Assembly (NCBI GenBank): GCA_902727985.1
Contig: CACVAY010000117.1
Location: 16,064-80,063 of the forward strand
Origin: an uncultured Thiotrichaceae bacterium
GTDB taxonomy: Bacteria; Pseudomonadota; Gammaproteobacteria; Thiotrichales; Thiotrichaceae
Reading direction: 5' to 3'
DNA: 64,000 bases
Made by a program: the position numbers and the translations under genes. Positions 35,680-44,530 of the stretch are shown piece after piece. Within the stretch, counting starts at the first letter, position 1. Each line of letters begins with the position of its first letter. The notes under the pieces were generated by a model. That model did not search any database. It saw only the letters and a list, made by a program, of their open reading frames with translations, and was not told the DNA's origin.

Positions 35680-38637
35680 TTACTCATCAACTTTTACGGT
35701 GAAACGTACTGTTGATGATTCACCTGATAGCATCTCACCACCTTTTCCTAGCGCCGCTGACTGATCAACACCCGTACCAAGATAATAAGTGACTTTGTCA
35801 CTGGTAGCGTCATGCTCAGCTTCATCGTCACCTGCACTATCTGATTTCGAAACACTACCGATCATCAAAGACCCTGCATAGAATGATGTGAACTCAGGAA
35901 TCGAGTCATTCACGATAACATTCATTACTTTTGCATCACCTTCGTTCTTAGCGACGATTTCCCAAACAACACACTCTCCTGGCGCAACTTTTGCACTCTG
36001 AATTTCTGCAAATGCGCCAATAGTTCCGGTATCGGTACAATCTGTTTGACGTGCAACCGTCTTAGTTAAACGCACTTGGCCCAAAATAACGTTTGAGGTA
36101 TCTGTTGCATTACTACGTACCTGGCCACCCGTATCTGTTGGATCCGTTGCTGTTATAGTCGTTGTATTCACTTCACCTTGTGGAGCATTCGCTGGAGCAA
36201 ATACTTTATCAGTGACCTTGATGTATTGACCTGGTGTAAGTGGGAATTCAACCAAGTTATCAGTATCGCTATCTGTTACCACAACATCTGCCGATGTACC
36301 ATCTGGGTTATACACCTTGATAGTGTCACCAACAACCAATGTGCCAACTTCTGTGTCACCTACACCATCACCTGTAGTATCAACCAATGTTGTTGAGTTC
36401 CAACCTGTTGTGCTGTTACCTGAAGTTAGTTCAACGGCTTCATTCAAGTTACCATCATTCTTTACCGTATGTGGATATTCAACCGTACCACCTGGCTGAA
36501 CCTGGTTTTGACCATCTGGAGTAACAGAAACTGCACTTGAGTCATTCACGTCCACTGCCACTTTAACACTGTCATTTCGTGCTGAATCTGTAGCAGAAGC
36601 CACTTTAACCGCCATGACATAATCATTGTCGCCATCATTATCAGCATCAGCTGCATTAGAATTATCAATTGTAGAGTCGATACCATCAAATGAACCTGGT
36701 GCCATGCCTAAGGCTTGCAATGGATCTGTTGATATAGTGACTTCTGCAGTAAAGTTGAATGTTTCACCAGCTGGTAGCAATGGTGTAAAAGTAATGATGT
36801 TCCCAGCTGAATCTTTGAACACAACATCCCAGCCAGCCGGAACATTTTCACTACTGATCGCAAATGAATCTGACTTACCCGATTCGTTGGCGACTTCCAT
36901 TGGGAAAGAAACGGTATCTCCAATATTTCCTTTCTCATTAAGCACCGCGCCTTCACTATGCGCATTAGCAGTACCATCGTCTTTAAAACCCGTATTTGGC
37001 TGTGTTGCACCGACTGCCGCCAGATCAACTGCTGGAGGTGTTATCTGACCTAATGTTAATGCGGTTGTATCGCTAACCGTTGTATCACCAGAAGATGTCG
37101 CCGTTAAAATCGCGGTATGATTTGTTCCTGGAGCACTCGAAGTGCCTGCTGGCAACTGCGCCTTTACTACAACAGATGTTTCTGAGGCTCCACCTACAAC
37201 GCCCGTATCTGGCTTACCATCACCATCACTGTCAGTTAATTGCGTTGAACCGTCAGCTGACCATAACGTGAAGATAGTTCCACTGGGGAATGAACCTTGA
37301 GCCACTGCCAAGTTATAGATATCGTCACCATTACCCGTGTTTTCAATAGTGTGCGTAAACACAGCGGTTTCACCCGATACGACTTGATCAATATACTGCA
37401 CATCATTATCTGCAGCGTTATCATCTTTACCATCATTCACTGCTGGAGAAGGCGTACCCAAACCATCATCGTCTGCGGCAACTTTAAACTGCTGAGGTAT
37501 TTTATCCGTCGTTTTGTTTGAAGGTGTAACGACTTTTGGATCTGTAGGGTTAGCAGGATTTTCTTGCTGGGTATAGAAAACATTTTCGATTAATGCATCA
37601 GCGTCCCATGATGGGTCATACTCTGCTTCATAAACGATAGATATCGTTGTATCCTTTGGTAAAACAACATCTGTTGCTTTGATGATTGAAACTGCAGTAT
37701 CGGTGGTATCACCATCGTTATTCAGATCAACGCCATTTTCGTCCATCGTTGTCGTGGTCGTTGGTACCACATCGGTACCGCCTGTAAGCCCATTTACAGC
37801 AATAATTGACACATTCGTTAAAGGTAACGGGGCTGTTGTGCCCGCAGTTCCATCGCCATTATCACCATCGTGATCCACTAATGGTATGGCATCAATGATA
37901 TCAACCGCATTCGCATCTGCCCCCCCCGTATTTTTAATGGTCAGGGTATAAGTAACCTTGCCTTCATTTCCAGCGGTTGTTGGGTTATCTGGTGTTAAGA
38001 CGGATTCTTTTGTCTGAACAAGCACAGGGCCCGTACTCACCGTAACGATATCAATATTGTCGCCATTCACCGTATTTGTATTGGTACCAATATCGGTAAC
38101 CGTACCGCCACCTCTCGACGTAGCTTCGAACTTAATCGTTTCAACATCCCCTGCTGAAGCACCACCATTAATTTGATAAGCAACGACAATGTTTTCTGTT
38201 TCGCCTACACCAATTTCCAATTCAGTAATCGTTGGCTCACCAGCATCCGGCTGCCCATTACCATTCAAGTCATGATAAATTGTTGCACCACTATTTTGGG
38301 CCACATTATCTGCTGTTAAGTCAAAGACGTCTTTGATATTACCCGTGTTTGTCAATGTATGAGGGAAGTAAACCGTCTGGCCAGGCGCACCTGTTAGATT
38401 GTTATCATTTTCCATCGTTGCTTTGTATTGTGGAGCAACGGTAATTACCGCTTCATTCGATTGAGCTGTATATTTGTTTCCGTTCTCATCTTCATAAGAA
38501 ACGGTTGCCAAGTTTTTAATCTCCTCGCCTGCAAGTGGTGCTGCCGCATAGGCAACGCCACCTACTGACATTGCTGTCAAGGAAGCCGCAACGAAATGCG
38601 CCAAAGGTGTTTTTTTAAATAGGTTTGTTTTTTTCAT
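35680..38637 (-). CDS. secreted DUF11-repeat protein (985 residues)
   Basis: Signal peptide MKKTNLFKKTPLAHFVAA to GGVAYA, cleavage near residue 31. The mature start APLAGEEIKNLATVSYED and TVYFPHTLTNTGN match the N-terminal module of the barrel protein and of the 896-residue protein. HDLNGNGQPDAGEP is a calcium-loop-like motif. Several DUF11 and Ig-like beta domains follow (VTYTLTIKNTGGADANAV, TAVFTHTIENTGNGDD, VEYPHTVKNDGN), ending in MLSGESSTVRFTVKVDE. The protein is acidic and rich in Asp, Thr, Gly and Asn, as in extracellular stalk proteins. It has no anchor of its own, so attachment would need a partner. The gene is 335 bp upstream of the barrel gene and 212 bp downstream of a small DUF11 gene. 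Confidence 0.86.
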   Translation of the reverse strand: MKKTNLFKKTPLAHFVAASLTAMSVGGVAYAAAPLAGEEIKNLATVSYEDENGNKYTAQSNEAVITVAPQYKATMENDNNLTGAPGQTVYFPHTLTNTGNIKDVFDLTADNVAQNSGATIYHDLNGNGQPDAGEPTITELEIGVGETENIVVAYQINGGASAGDVETIKFEATSRGGGTVTDIGTNTNTVNGDNIDIVTVSTGPVLVQTKESVLTPDNPTTAGNEGKVTYTLTIKNTGGADANAVDIIDAIPLVDHDGDNGDGTAGTTAPLPLTNVSIIAVNGLTGGTDVVPTTTTTMDENGVDLNNDGDTTDTAVSIIKATDVVLPKDTTISIVYEAEYDPSWDADALIENVFYTQQENPANPTDPKVVTPSNKTTDKIPQQFKVAADDDGLGTPSPAVNDGKDDNAADNDVQYIDQVVSGETAVFTHTIENTGNGDDIYNLAVAQGSFPSGTIFTLWSADGSTQLTDSDGDGKPDTGVVGGASETSVVVKAQLPAGTSSAPGTNHTAILTATSSGDTTVSDTTALTLGQITPPAVDLAAVGATQPNTGFKDDGTANAHSEGAVLNEKGNIGDTVSFPMEVANESGKSDSFAISSENVPAGWDVVFKDSAGNIITFTPLLPAGETFNFTAEVTISTDPLQALGMAPGSFDGIDSTIDNSNAADADNDGDNDYVMAVKVASATDSARNDSVKVAVDVNDSSAVSVTPDGQNQVQPGGTVEYPHTVKNDGNLNEAVELTSGNSTTGWNSTTLVDTTGDGVGDTEVGTLVVGDTIKVYNPDGTSADVVVTDSDTDNLVEFPLTPGQYIKVTDKVFAPANAPQGEVNTTTITATDPTDTGGQVRSNATDTSNVILGQVRLTKTVARQTDCTDTGTIGAFAEIQSAKVAPGECVVWEIVAKNEGDAKVMNVIVNDSIPEFTSFYAGSLMIGSVSKSDSAGDDEAEHDATSDKVTYYLGTGVDQSAALGKGGEMLSGESSTVRFTVKVDE

Positions 38638-38849
38638 TTATTTTTCTCATTATTTTATTATTACAAGTATTAAAGCCACTATTCAGGAAAACCTCACAAT
38701 CCAGCTTATTGTGGATAGTTCACGTTCATTGACGATGACAATCTGCTTTTATCATAAAAGAACATTCCTGAAATGCATCTCAAATTCATTTTTAAAATAG
38801 CCGAACCTCATTATTTTTATCATTGCTATTCGACTATTTTATTAGAAAA

Positions 38850-39347
38850 TTACTTCACTTTTACGCGATAAGTATAAAGCTGTTTACCACCTGCTTTAAG
38901 GGAATTACTCACTCTCCAGCGTAAATGTGTGTATTTTTCTGCTGCTACAACGACAGTTTCCATCTTTCCTGCGTTATTCTTAACTTGACGAGTCACGGGT
39001 GTTTTCTCGTAAGTCTTTCCACCATCAATACTCACCAAAAAGTTACTAGGAATTTGCGTACTTGCCGTCTTCCCCAAGTAACTTGTGTTCCCTGGAATTG
39101 GCCCTGTAACAGCCAACCCGCTTAACGCCTTCTGACCCGTGTTTTTGTAAACCAGTTGGTATTCAATAACCTGTCCTGGCTCTGCTAATTTTGATGACTT
39201 GAGAACTTCTTTGCCTTGTTGGTTTGTCTTAACCACAAACGCCATCATCTCACTGACCAATGGCCCTTGTGATTGTTTCGCCGCAACAGCAACCGTAGTA
39301 CCTAGTGCCCCCAAAAATGTGAGTGTGAATAACATCTTCTTTAACAT
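38850..39347 (-). CDS. small secreted single-domain DUF11 protein
   Basis: 165 residues. The signal peptide (MLKKMLFTLTFLGALGTTVAVA) is followed by one DUF11-like domain: VIEYQLVYKNTGQKALSGLAV near the middle, and KAGGKQLYTYRVKVK at the end. The last motif matches the ends of the giant proteins (YKVKVD). It is the first gene of the probable DUF11 operon, the right size for a minor subunit, cap or periplasmic partner. The 212 bp before the next gene is AT-rich and shows no clear terminator, so read-through is likely but unproven. Confidence 0.83.
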   Translation of the reverse strand: MLKKMLFTLTFLGALGTTVAVAAKQSQGPLVSEMMAFVVKTNQQGKEVLKSSKLAEPGQVIEYQLVYKNTGQKALSGLAVTGPIPGNTSYLGKTASTQIPSNFLVSIDGGKTYEKTPVTRQVKNNAGKMETVVVAAEKYTHLRWRVSNSLKAGGKQLYTYRVKVK

Positions 39348-39506
39348 AACAGCCCCTTATGAGTGTTTTTTTATATTGTTTTGCACCGACTAAATAATAT
39401 TATGAAAATTTAAGAACCTCATAACTCATATGAGGTATGTCCTTTTCATTAAGTGCAAAGTGTAAATCGACTAGTGAATATTTCTCTGCAGACTAGTCAA
39501 ACCGCA

Positions 39507-39531
39507 ACCAATCTTATTGGTCGTTTTTTTT
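39507..39531 (+). terminator. terminator-like hairpin with eight T residues, no gene upstream
   Basis: ACCAAT, a 3-nt loop and ATTGGT are followed after two bases by eight T on the plus strand. The genes on its left are all on the minus strand, so it would end an antisense or small RNA transcript if it is used. Confidence 0.45.
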
Positions 39532-39743
39532 AGCCTGATTAGTCTAGCCTTGAGTCTATGAATATTAAGTGAATAAAGCCTATTCTATATAACCACTTAT
39601 CTTAAAAAACGAAAAAAATCACCGTTATTTATCGACCAAAGGTGGTTCAAAAATACTGACAGTCGGTACAAAAATTTATCAAAGCATTGATAAAAATCTA
39701 TCTTTTCAGAGCAATAATTAAGCCCCTGACATAAAGAAACTCT

Positions 39744-39854
39744 GATCAAGTCTAATTTCTTTGGAATCGGAACTTTACTCCCGCCCTTCGTAGTTTATTT
39801 TCAATATGTTAGGCGAGGCTAAAGCCTCGATTCCAATATTGTTTGGACTTGATC
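39744..39854. mobile_element. 111-bp MITE-like element with terminal inverted repeats
   Basis: The left end GATCAAGTC...TTGGAATCG (39744-39769) is inverted at the right end as CGATTCCAA...GACTTGATC (39828-39854). An inner palindrome CGAGGC-TAAA-GCCTCG lies next to the right end. No coding capacity. The right half (39801-39854) recurs inverted at 63820-63873 with about three mismatches, so it is a dispersed element. Confidence 0.7.
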
Positions 39855-40080
39855 GGGGGTTCCATAAAGAATCTAACTGGCAGAACAACTTACGTTTTTC
39901 CGTATTGCCTATAAAAATGTGACCTCATAGAATAGCTATTTCGCTTCTTTCAAGAGAATTCTGAAAAATTACGCACAATTTTCTCACGCCATCCTTTCGT
40001 GCAAAGGGCTCATACTGTTAGTATTCCTGCTTTATATCTCTGCTCAATACATTCACGACTTTTAGTGCCCCCAAAAAAAC

Positions 40081-41433
40081 ATGAATTCACAGGAAAAACG
40101 TACAGCCTTTTCACTTGCCACCGTCTATGCTTTTCGGATGCTGGGCTTATTTATGATCTTGCCTGTTTTACCGCTTTATACCGATTCATTACAAGATGTT
40201 ACGCCTTTTCTGATTGGTGTTGCGATAGGGGTTTACGGCTTAACTCAGGCTGCTTTTCAAATCCCGCTTGGCTTGCTTTCAGATAAGATTGGTCGCAAAC
40301 CGGTCATTATTGGTGGCTTAGCAGTGTTTGCTATTGGGGGCGCTATTGCCGCGCTGGCTAACGATAATATTTACCTCATTATCCTTGGTCGTGCGATACA
40401 AGGAATGGGGGCTATAGCTGCGGCGACGATGGCATTGGCGGCGGATCTAACACGTGAGGAAAATCGTGCGAAGGTAATGGCGTTTATTGGAATGAGTATA
40501 GGACTCGCTTTCATGCTTGCCATGATTTTGGGGCCACTGATTAATAGTTGGACGGGCATCTCTGGTATCTTCTGGGTTACCAGTATGATGGCCTTATGCG
40601 GCATTATCCTTATTCGTTATACTGTACCAACACCAGCCACATCGTTTAGCCATCGTGATGCGGGCATTATTAGCGGCTATCTTAAACCTGCTTTGACGAA
40701 CCCATCTTTATTACGTATTGACCTTGGCGTTTTCCTTTTACATGCGATTATGACCGCAAATTTCACGGTCATTCCTATCATTCTGCGTGATCACCTTGGC
40801 TTTGAGGTGATTAATCACTGGAAAGTATACTTACCCGTATTTGTAGTATCCTTTGTACTTTCCGTGCCCTTGATTATTTTGGCTGAGAAATACCGTAAGA
40901 TTAAATCCGTGCTTCTCATTAGCATCTGCCTACTCATTGCCGCCCAGATATTACTAGCATCACAATTCACGATGCTTGAACCGATGTTACTTGGGTTCTT
41001 ACTGTTCTTCGTTGGCTTTAATTTCCTCGAAGCAGTACTACCTTCTTTGGTTGCTAAATACTCAACAGTTGATACAAAAGGCACGGCTATGGGGGTGTTC
41101 AGCACCTCTCAATTTAGCGGCATTTTTGTAGGAGGCGTTCTGGCAGGGACCATCAGCATGGTATGGGGCATAAGCGGTGTCCTTATTTTAGGCGGCATCT
41201 TGGCTTCTTTATGGTTGCTCATTGCTTTCTCTTTACCTATCCCTCAGTTTTACAAAACGAAGGTCATTCGTTTGCATGCACGTTTCATTAAAACACCTGA
41301 GGACACATCAAGGGCTTTGTTATTGATTCCGGGCGTTAAGGAAGTCTCAATTGCTATAGAAGAAAGTGTTGCTTATCTAAAAGTAGAAAGCAAAGAACTC
41401 GATAACAACGCGCTCAAGATATACTCTTCTTAG
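40081..41433 (+). CDS. yajR: YajR-type MFS transporter with C-terminal YAM domain
   Basis: 450 residues, close to the 454 of E. coli YajR. Twelve hydrophobic segments are visible. The major-facilitator motif A reads GLLSDKIGRKPVI after TM2. The last 65 residues (KTKVIRLHARFIKTPEDTSR, LLLIPGVKEVSIAIEE, VAYLKVESKELD) form a ferredoxin-like soluble domain, the YAM domain that marks the YajR group. The inner-membrane exchange of a small molecule for protons is expected; the substrate is unknown even for E. coli. No clear Shine-Dalgarno precedes the ATG. It stands alone and converges on the carboxylesterase gene. Confidence 0.88.
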   Translation: MNSQEKRTAFSLATVYAFRMLGLFMILPVLPLYTDSLQDVTPFLIGVAIGVYGLTQAAFQIPLGLLSDKIGRKPVIIGGLAVFAIGGAIAALANDNIYLIILGRAIQGMGAIAAATMALAADLTREENRAKVMAFIGMSIGLAFMLAMILGPLINSWTGISGIFWVTSMMALCGIILIRYTVPTPATSFSHRDAGIISGYLKPALTNPSLLRIDLGVFLLHAIMTANFTVIPIILRDHLGFEVINHWKVYLPVFVVSFVLSVPLIILAEKYRKIKSVLLISICLLIAAQILLASQFTMLEPMLLGFLLFFVGFNFLEAVLPSLVAKYSTVDTKGTAMGVFSTSQFSGIFVGGVLAGTISMVWGISGVLILGGILASLWLLIAFSLPIPQFYKTKVIRLHARFIKTPEDTSRALLLIPGVKEVSIAIEESVAYLKVESKELDNNALKIYSS

Positions 41434-41537
41434 ACTGTTTTTTGAGCACATCGTTAGCGTAGATTAACCCTCCATTCGTATGCGTACATCTCATAAATAA
41501 CCCCGAGTTATTCCCCATGCCCCTTCTTGACGCTATC

Positions 41538-42200
41538 TCAAGAGAGCAATGCGATTATCTCTTTTCCTATATCTTCAATCTCTTCCATCACCACACTATG
41601 TTCCATCGGGTAGGTACGATAAGTACATTTATAGCCCATATGTTTAAGTACATCTCTGGCTTGCTGACCAAGAAACTCAGGTACAACCGGATCCTTCGTA
41701 CCATGGAAAATATGTACGGGAATATCATCATTCGCAGCGTGAGTTTCGATCGTTTCAGCTGTTGCAAAATAGGTTGATAGCGCCAGAATCCCAGCAAGAG
41801 GTTTTGCGTAGCTCAAACCACACTGATAAGCCACAGCTCCTCCTTGCGAAAAACCAGCGAGAATAATCTTTTCTGAAGGAATACCCCTTGCAATTTCACG
41901 ATCAATCAAATCTGCTATCGCTTGTGAGGATGCTTCCAGTTGCGCAACATCCACTTTACGCTCAAGACTCATTTCAAGAATGTCATACCAAGCTGGCATC
42001 ACATACCCGTTATTAATCGTCACTGGCATTTTTGGCGCATGTGGGAAGATAAAACGAACTGCCAAGTCATCGGGTATATGCAACTCTGGAGCAATAGATG
42101 CAAAGTCATGACCATCTGCGCCCAATCCATGTAACCAGATAATTGCTGCTTTTGCGGCTTGCTTAGGCTCTTGCTCTACGGCAGGTAGGTATTCCATCAT
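41538..42200 (-). CDS. alpha/beta-hydrolase carboxylesterase / phospholipase family
   Basis: 220 residues of the esterase-2 type (Abhydrolase_2). IIWLHGLGADGHDF opens the fold. The nucleophile is S118 in GFSQGG, with D170 in FHGTKDPVVP and H201 in YPMEHSV completing the catalytic triad. PHAP and MPAWYD are family landmarks. It is cytosolic, with no signal peptide. Natural substrates of this family are poorly defined (short acyl esters, sometimes lysophospholipids or acylated proteins). Its start overlaps the queE stop as TAATG, so it is the tail of the queE/Tol-Pal transcription unit. The first or the second Met could be the start. Confidence 0.88.
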   Translation of the reverse strand: MMEYLPAVEQEPKQAAKAAIIWLHGLGADGHDFASIAPELHIPDDLAVRFIFPHAPKMPVTINNGYVMPAWYDILEMSLERKVDVAQLEASSQAIADLIDREIARGIPSEKIILAGFSQGGAVAYQCGLSYAKPLAGILALSTYFATAETIETHAANDDIPVHIFHGTKDPVVPEFLGQQARDVLKHMGYKCTYRTYPMEHSVVMEEIEDIGKEIIALLS

Positions 42201-42844
42201 TAATGTCCTGGTTCATCATTCCAAAGAAGTTTGTGTAATTGCATCTGAAAACGCACCGGCAAGTTATCTTCTAATACCCATTCCGCCAAGTCCTGCGCTT
42301 CGACTTCACCATAGCTTGGTGATACCAGCACTTCGCAGCGATCATAGAGGGAATACGTTTCTGCAATATCTTTAAACCATTCATAATCTTCACGACTACA
42401 AAGAACCACTTTGATTTCATCGTGCGGGGTAATGTAATTGAGGTTTTCCCAAAGGTTTTTATCGGCTTCCGCTGAATCAGGCGTTTTTATATCCATGACC
42501 TTTTTCACTCTTGCATCAACCTGCTCAAGAGAAATGGCACCACTGGTTTCCATGGACACCTGATAATTCTCCTCACAGAGACGATCCAACAACGCCACAC
42601 AATTTGCTTGTGCCATGGGTTCTCCGCCAGTTACACAGATATATTTGGCCTTAAAACTGGCAATTTTCTCAAGAATGGCATCTATTGAGAAGACTTCCCC
42701 ACCTGTAAATGCATATTCAGTATCACAATATTGGCAGCGTAGCGGACAACCTGTGAGACGCACAAAGACAGTGGGTAAGCCTACAGTGCTAGATTCGCCT
42801 TGTAGGGAATAGAAGATTTCGGTGATTCTGAGACTCATTTCCAT
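42200..42844 (-). CDS. queE: 7-carboxy-7-deazaguanine synthase
   Basis: 214 residues. This radical-SAM enzyme converts 6-carboxytetrahydropterin to 7-carboxy-7-deazaguanine on the way to queuosine. The iron-sulfur cysteines C33, C37 and C40 are in TGCPLRCQYCD. The SLQGES opening, VTGGEP, METSG and KVVLCSREDY motifs and the C-terminal FQMQLHKLLW are all characteristic. Met3 is an alternative start. It follows cpoB on the same strand, as in many gammaproteobacteria, but a 14-bp perfect hairpin lies between them and may reduce read-through. Confidence 0.95.
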   Translation of the reverse strand: MEMSLRITEIFYSLQGESSTVGLPTVFVRLTGCPLRCQYCDTEYAFTGGEVFSIDAILEKIASFKAKYICVTGGEPMAQANCVALLDRLCEENYQVSMETSGAISLEQVDARVKKVMDIKTPDSAEADKNLWENLNYITPHDEIKVVLCSREDYEWFKDIAETYSLYDRCEVLVSPSYGEVEAQDLAEWVLEDNLPVRFQMQLHKLLWNDEPGH

Positions 42845-42919
42845 AGCGGGAGTCTAGTGTATTGATGACTCGGAATGAAGTCTTTTATCTGAGCCTTAAA
42901 GCATTGTAGAAAAGTTTAT

Positions 42920-42957
42920 TAGCTATAAAACGGAACTGCTGCGCCGTTTTATAGCTA
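42920..42957. terminator. 14-bp perfect hairpin between cpoB and queE
   Basis: TAGCTATAAAACGG and CCGTTTTATAGCTA around a 10-nt loop. On the minus strand it is followed by ATAAACTTTTC, only mildly U-rich. It probably marks the end, or a partial end, of the Tol-Pal transcript. Confidence 0.6.
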
Positions 42958-43000
42958 CGTAAAATAGCTAAACGTAAATCTCACTATCAACAAGTAAGAA

Positions 43001-43747
43001 CTAATGTCCTTCAGCTTTCATCTGATCTAAACGTTTCTGTGCTAATTTAGCCGCATTACTTTTTGGAAAGTAACGCAACACATCGTTAAAGGTACGACGT
43101 GCAAGATTCCAGTCTTTCACAGCATAGAAGCTATAACCTAGCTTTACTGCCGCATCAGGCGCTTTACGACCTTTCTTATACTTATTCAGCACCACAATAA
43201 ATGAGTCGATCGCACCACGATAGTCTTTCTTCGAGTACTTCGCTTCACCGATCCAGTAATGCGCATTCTCAGCGAGTGGATCTGTAGGGTATTTCTTCAA
43301 GAAATTTTCAAACGCTTTAATCCCTATCCCATGATCTCTCTTTAAGGTCGCATAGGCTTGATTGTAATCTGCCTTGACATTAACTTTTGTCGGTGTCGCG
43401 GGTTTCTGAGCAGCAACGGGGGCTGGTTTTACTGGCTCTTTCTTGACTGGAGGCCGTGCGGGAATGGCTGCTCTAGCTTGAGGAGCCGCAGTAGCCTTTG
43501 CTGACGCCTGCTTTTTAATACGCTCATCTAAGGCTAAAAATGTTTGTTTCTGACTTTGACGCAGGTCACCAAGACCTTTACGCAAGGTTTCGTTTTCACC
43601 GCGTAACTCATCAATCTCCTTACCCATTGATTCTAGTCGCTGGTAAAGCTCACTAATGGCACTCGCCTGATTTGCCTGAGCACTGGTGATCAAGCCACCC
43701 AACAAAAAGCTCATAAAAATGGTTTTCATAAAAAACGATACTTGCAT
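43001..43747 (-). CDS. cpoB: Tol-Pal-associated periplasmic coordinator CpoB (YbgF)
   Basis: 248 residues. The ATG at 43747 has AGGAG at proper spacing, which overlaps the pal stop region, so I keep it although Met7 would give a shorter signal peptide (ending SAQA). Residues about 30-80 form a coiled coil (ELYQRLESMGKEIDELRGEN). A Pro/Ala/Lys linker follows, then three TPR repeats (from YNQAYATLKRDHG to KRLDQMK). CpoB links septal peptidoglycan synthesis by PBP1B with Tol-driven outer-membrane constriction; that is known from E. coli. It lies nine bases after pal. Confidence 0.93.
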   Translation of the reverse strand: MQVSFFMKTIFMSFLLGGLITSAQANQASAISELYQRLESMGKEIDELRGENETLRKGLGDLRQSQKQTFLALDERIKKQASAKATAAPQARAAIPARPPVKKEPVKPAPVAAQKPATPTKVNVKADYNQAYATLKRDHGIGIKAFENFLKKYPTDPLAENAHYWIGEAKYSKKDYRGAIDSFIVVLNKYKKGRKAPDAAVKLGYSFYAVKDWNLARRTFNDVLRYFPKSNAAKLAQKRLDQMKAEGH

Positions 43748-43756
43748 AATTAACTC

Positions 43757-44425
43757 CTAACGTGGATATCGGATTTCCACACGTCGATTTTCTGCCCATG
43801 ATTCTTCATTACTGTTAACACGAATTGGCTTCTCTTCACCATATCCGACGATTTCCATCTGCGAACCAGCGATACCCTGGCTTTTTAAATGCCATTCTAC
43901 CGTTTTCGCACGTTGCTCAGAAAGTGCCACATTATATTCACGTGTACCACGTTCGTCAGCATGTCCCTCTAGGCGTATCTGAATATTCGGATACTGTTTC
44001 AACAACTTCGCATGGGCATTAAGAACTTGTTGATATTCGGGCTTAATAGAAGCCTTGTTATATTCAAAATAAATGATGCGCTTAGATAGTGGACTTCTTG
44101 GGTTCTTCAAATTTTCCAAGGTAATGGCTGCATTCGCGTTCGCAGCACCAGCACCAGCACCAGCACCAGCACCAGCACCAGCACCAGCACCAGCACCAGC
44201 ACCATGTGGGTTATAGTACCCTGCTCCAGTATTCGATACACCACCTCCAACACCATTATTCAAACCACTGGTAGAGCCTGCCCCACCTTGTTGAGAATTC
44301 ATTGTACTTGTCGCAACCGAACTTCCAGCTTCTGGGATGTTATTATCCCTTGATACATTCTGAGTTGAACAAGCAGTCATGAACAAGGCACTGGCAATTG
44401 CCATTACTGATAAATGTTTCATCAT
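43757..44425 (-). CDS. pal: peptidoglycan-associated lipoprotein Pal
   Basis: 222 residues, longer than the usual 170 or so. The lipobox is MTACS (Cys19). A low-complexity linker contains a (Gly-Ala)10 run encoded by ten AGCACC units (44144-44203). The OmpA-like domain follows: IIYFEYNKASIKPEY, EGHADERGTREYNVALSEQR and ENRRVEIRY, with the peptidoglycan-binding Asp and Arg present. Pal joins the outer membrane to the wall and cycles with TolB. The 5' leader has AGAGAGA before the ATG; either of the first two Met codons may be used. Confidence 0.95.
   Translation of the reverse strand: MMKHLSVMAIASALFMTACSTQNVSRDNNIPEAGSSVATSTMNSQQGGAGSTSGLNNGVGGGVSNTGAGYYNPHGAGAGAGAGAGAGAGAGAGAANANAAITLENLKNPRSPLSKRIIYFEYNKASIKPEYQQVLNAHAKLLKQYPNIQIRLEGHADERGTREYNVALSEQRAKTVEWHLKSQGIAGSQMEIVGYGEEKPIRVNSNEESWAENRRVEIRYPR
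44144..44203. repeat. hexanucleotide tandem repeat in pal (10 x AGCACC)
   Basis: Ten exact consecutive hexamers encode (Gly-Ala)10 in the linker of Pal. Loss or gain of whole units keeps the frame, so linker length can vary without inactivating the gene. Confidence 0.95.
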
Positions 44426-44530
44426 TAATCTCTCTCTGATTATAGACCTTAGTCTATTTTTTACAATAGGTTATATTGGGTTTATAAAGTAAACTAGCAA
44501 CTAAACACACCTTCTCACATAAAATGACAG

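Larger units (their letters stand above)
39348..40080. other. 733-bp divergent intergenic region
   Basis: No coding region is seen here. It holds the promoter side of the DUF11 operon (left) and of the MFS gene (right), a small hairpin ACCTCAT/ATGAGGT near 39414-39435, a plus-strand terminator-like hairpin (39507-39531) and a MITE-like element (39744-39854). The remainder is AT-rich. Confidence 0.6.
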
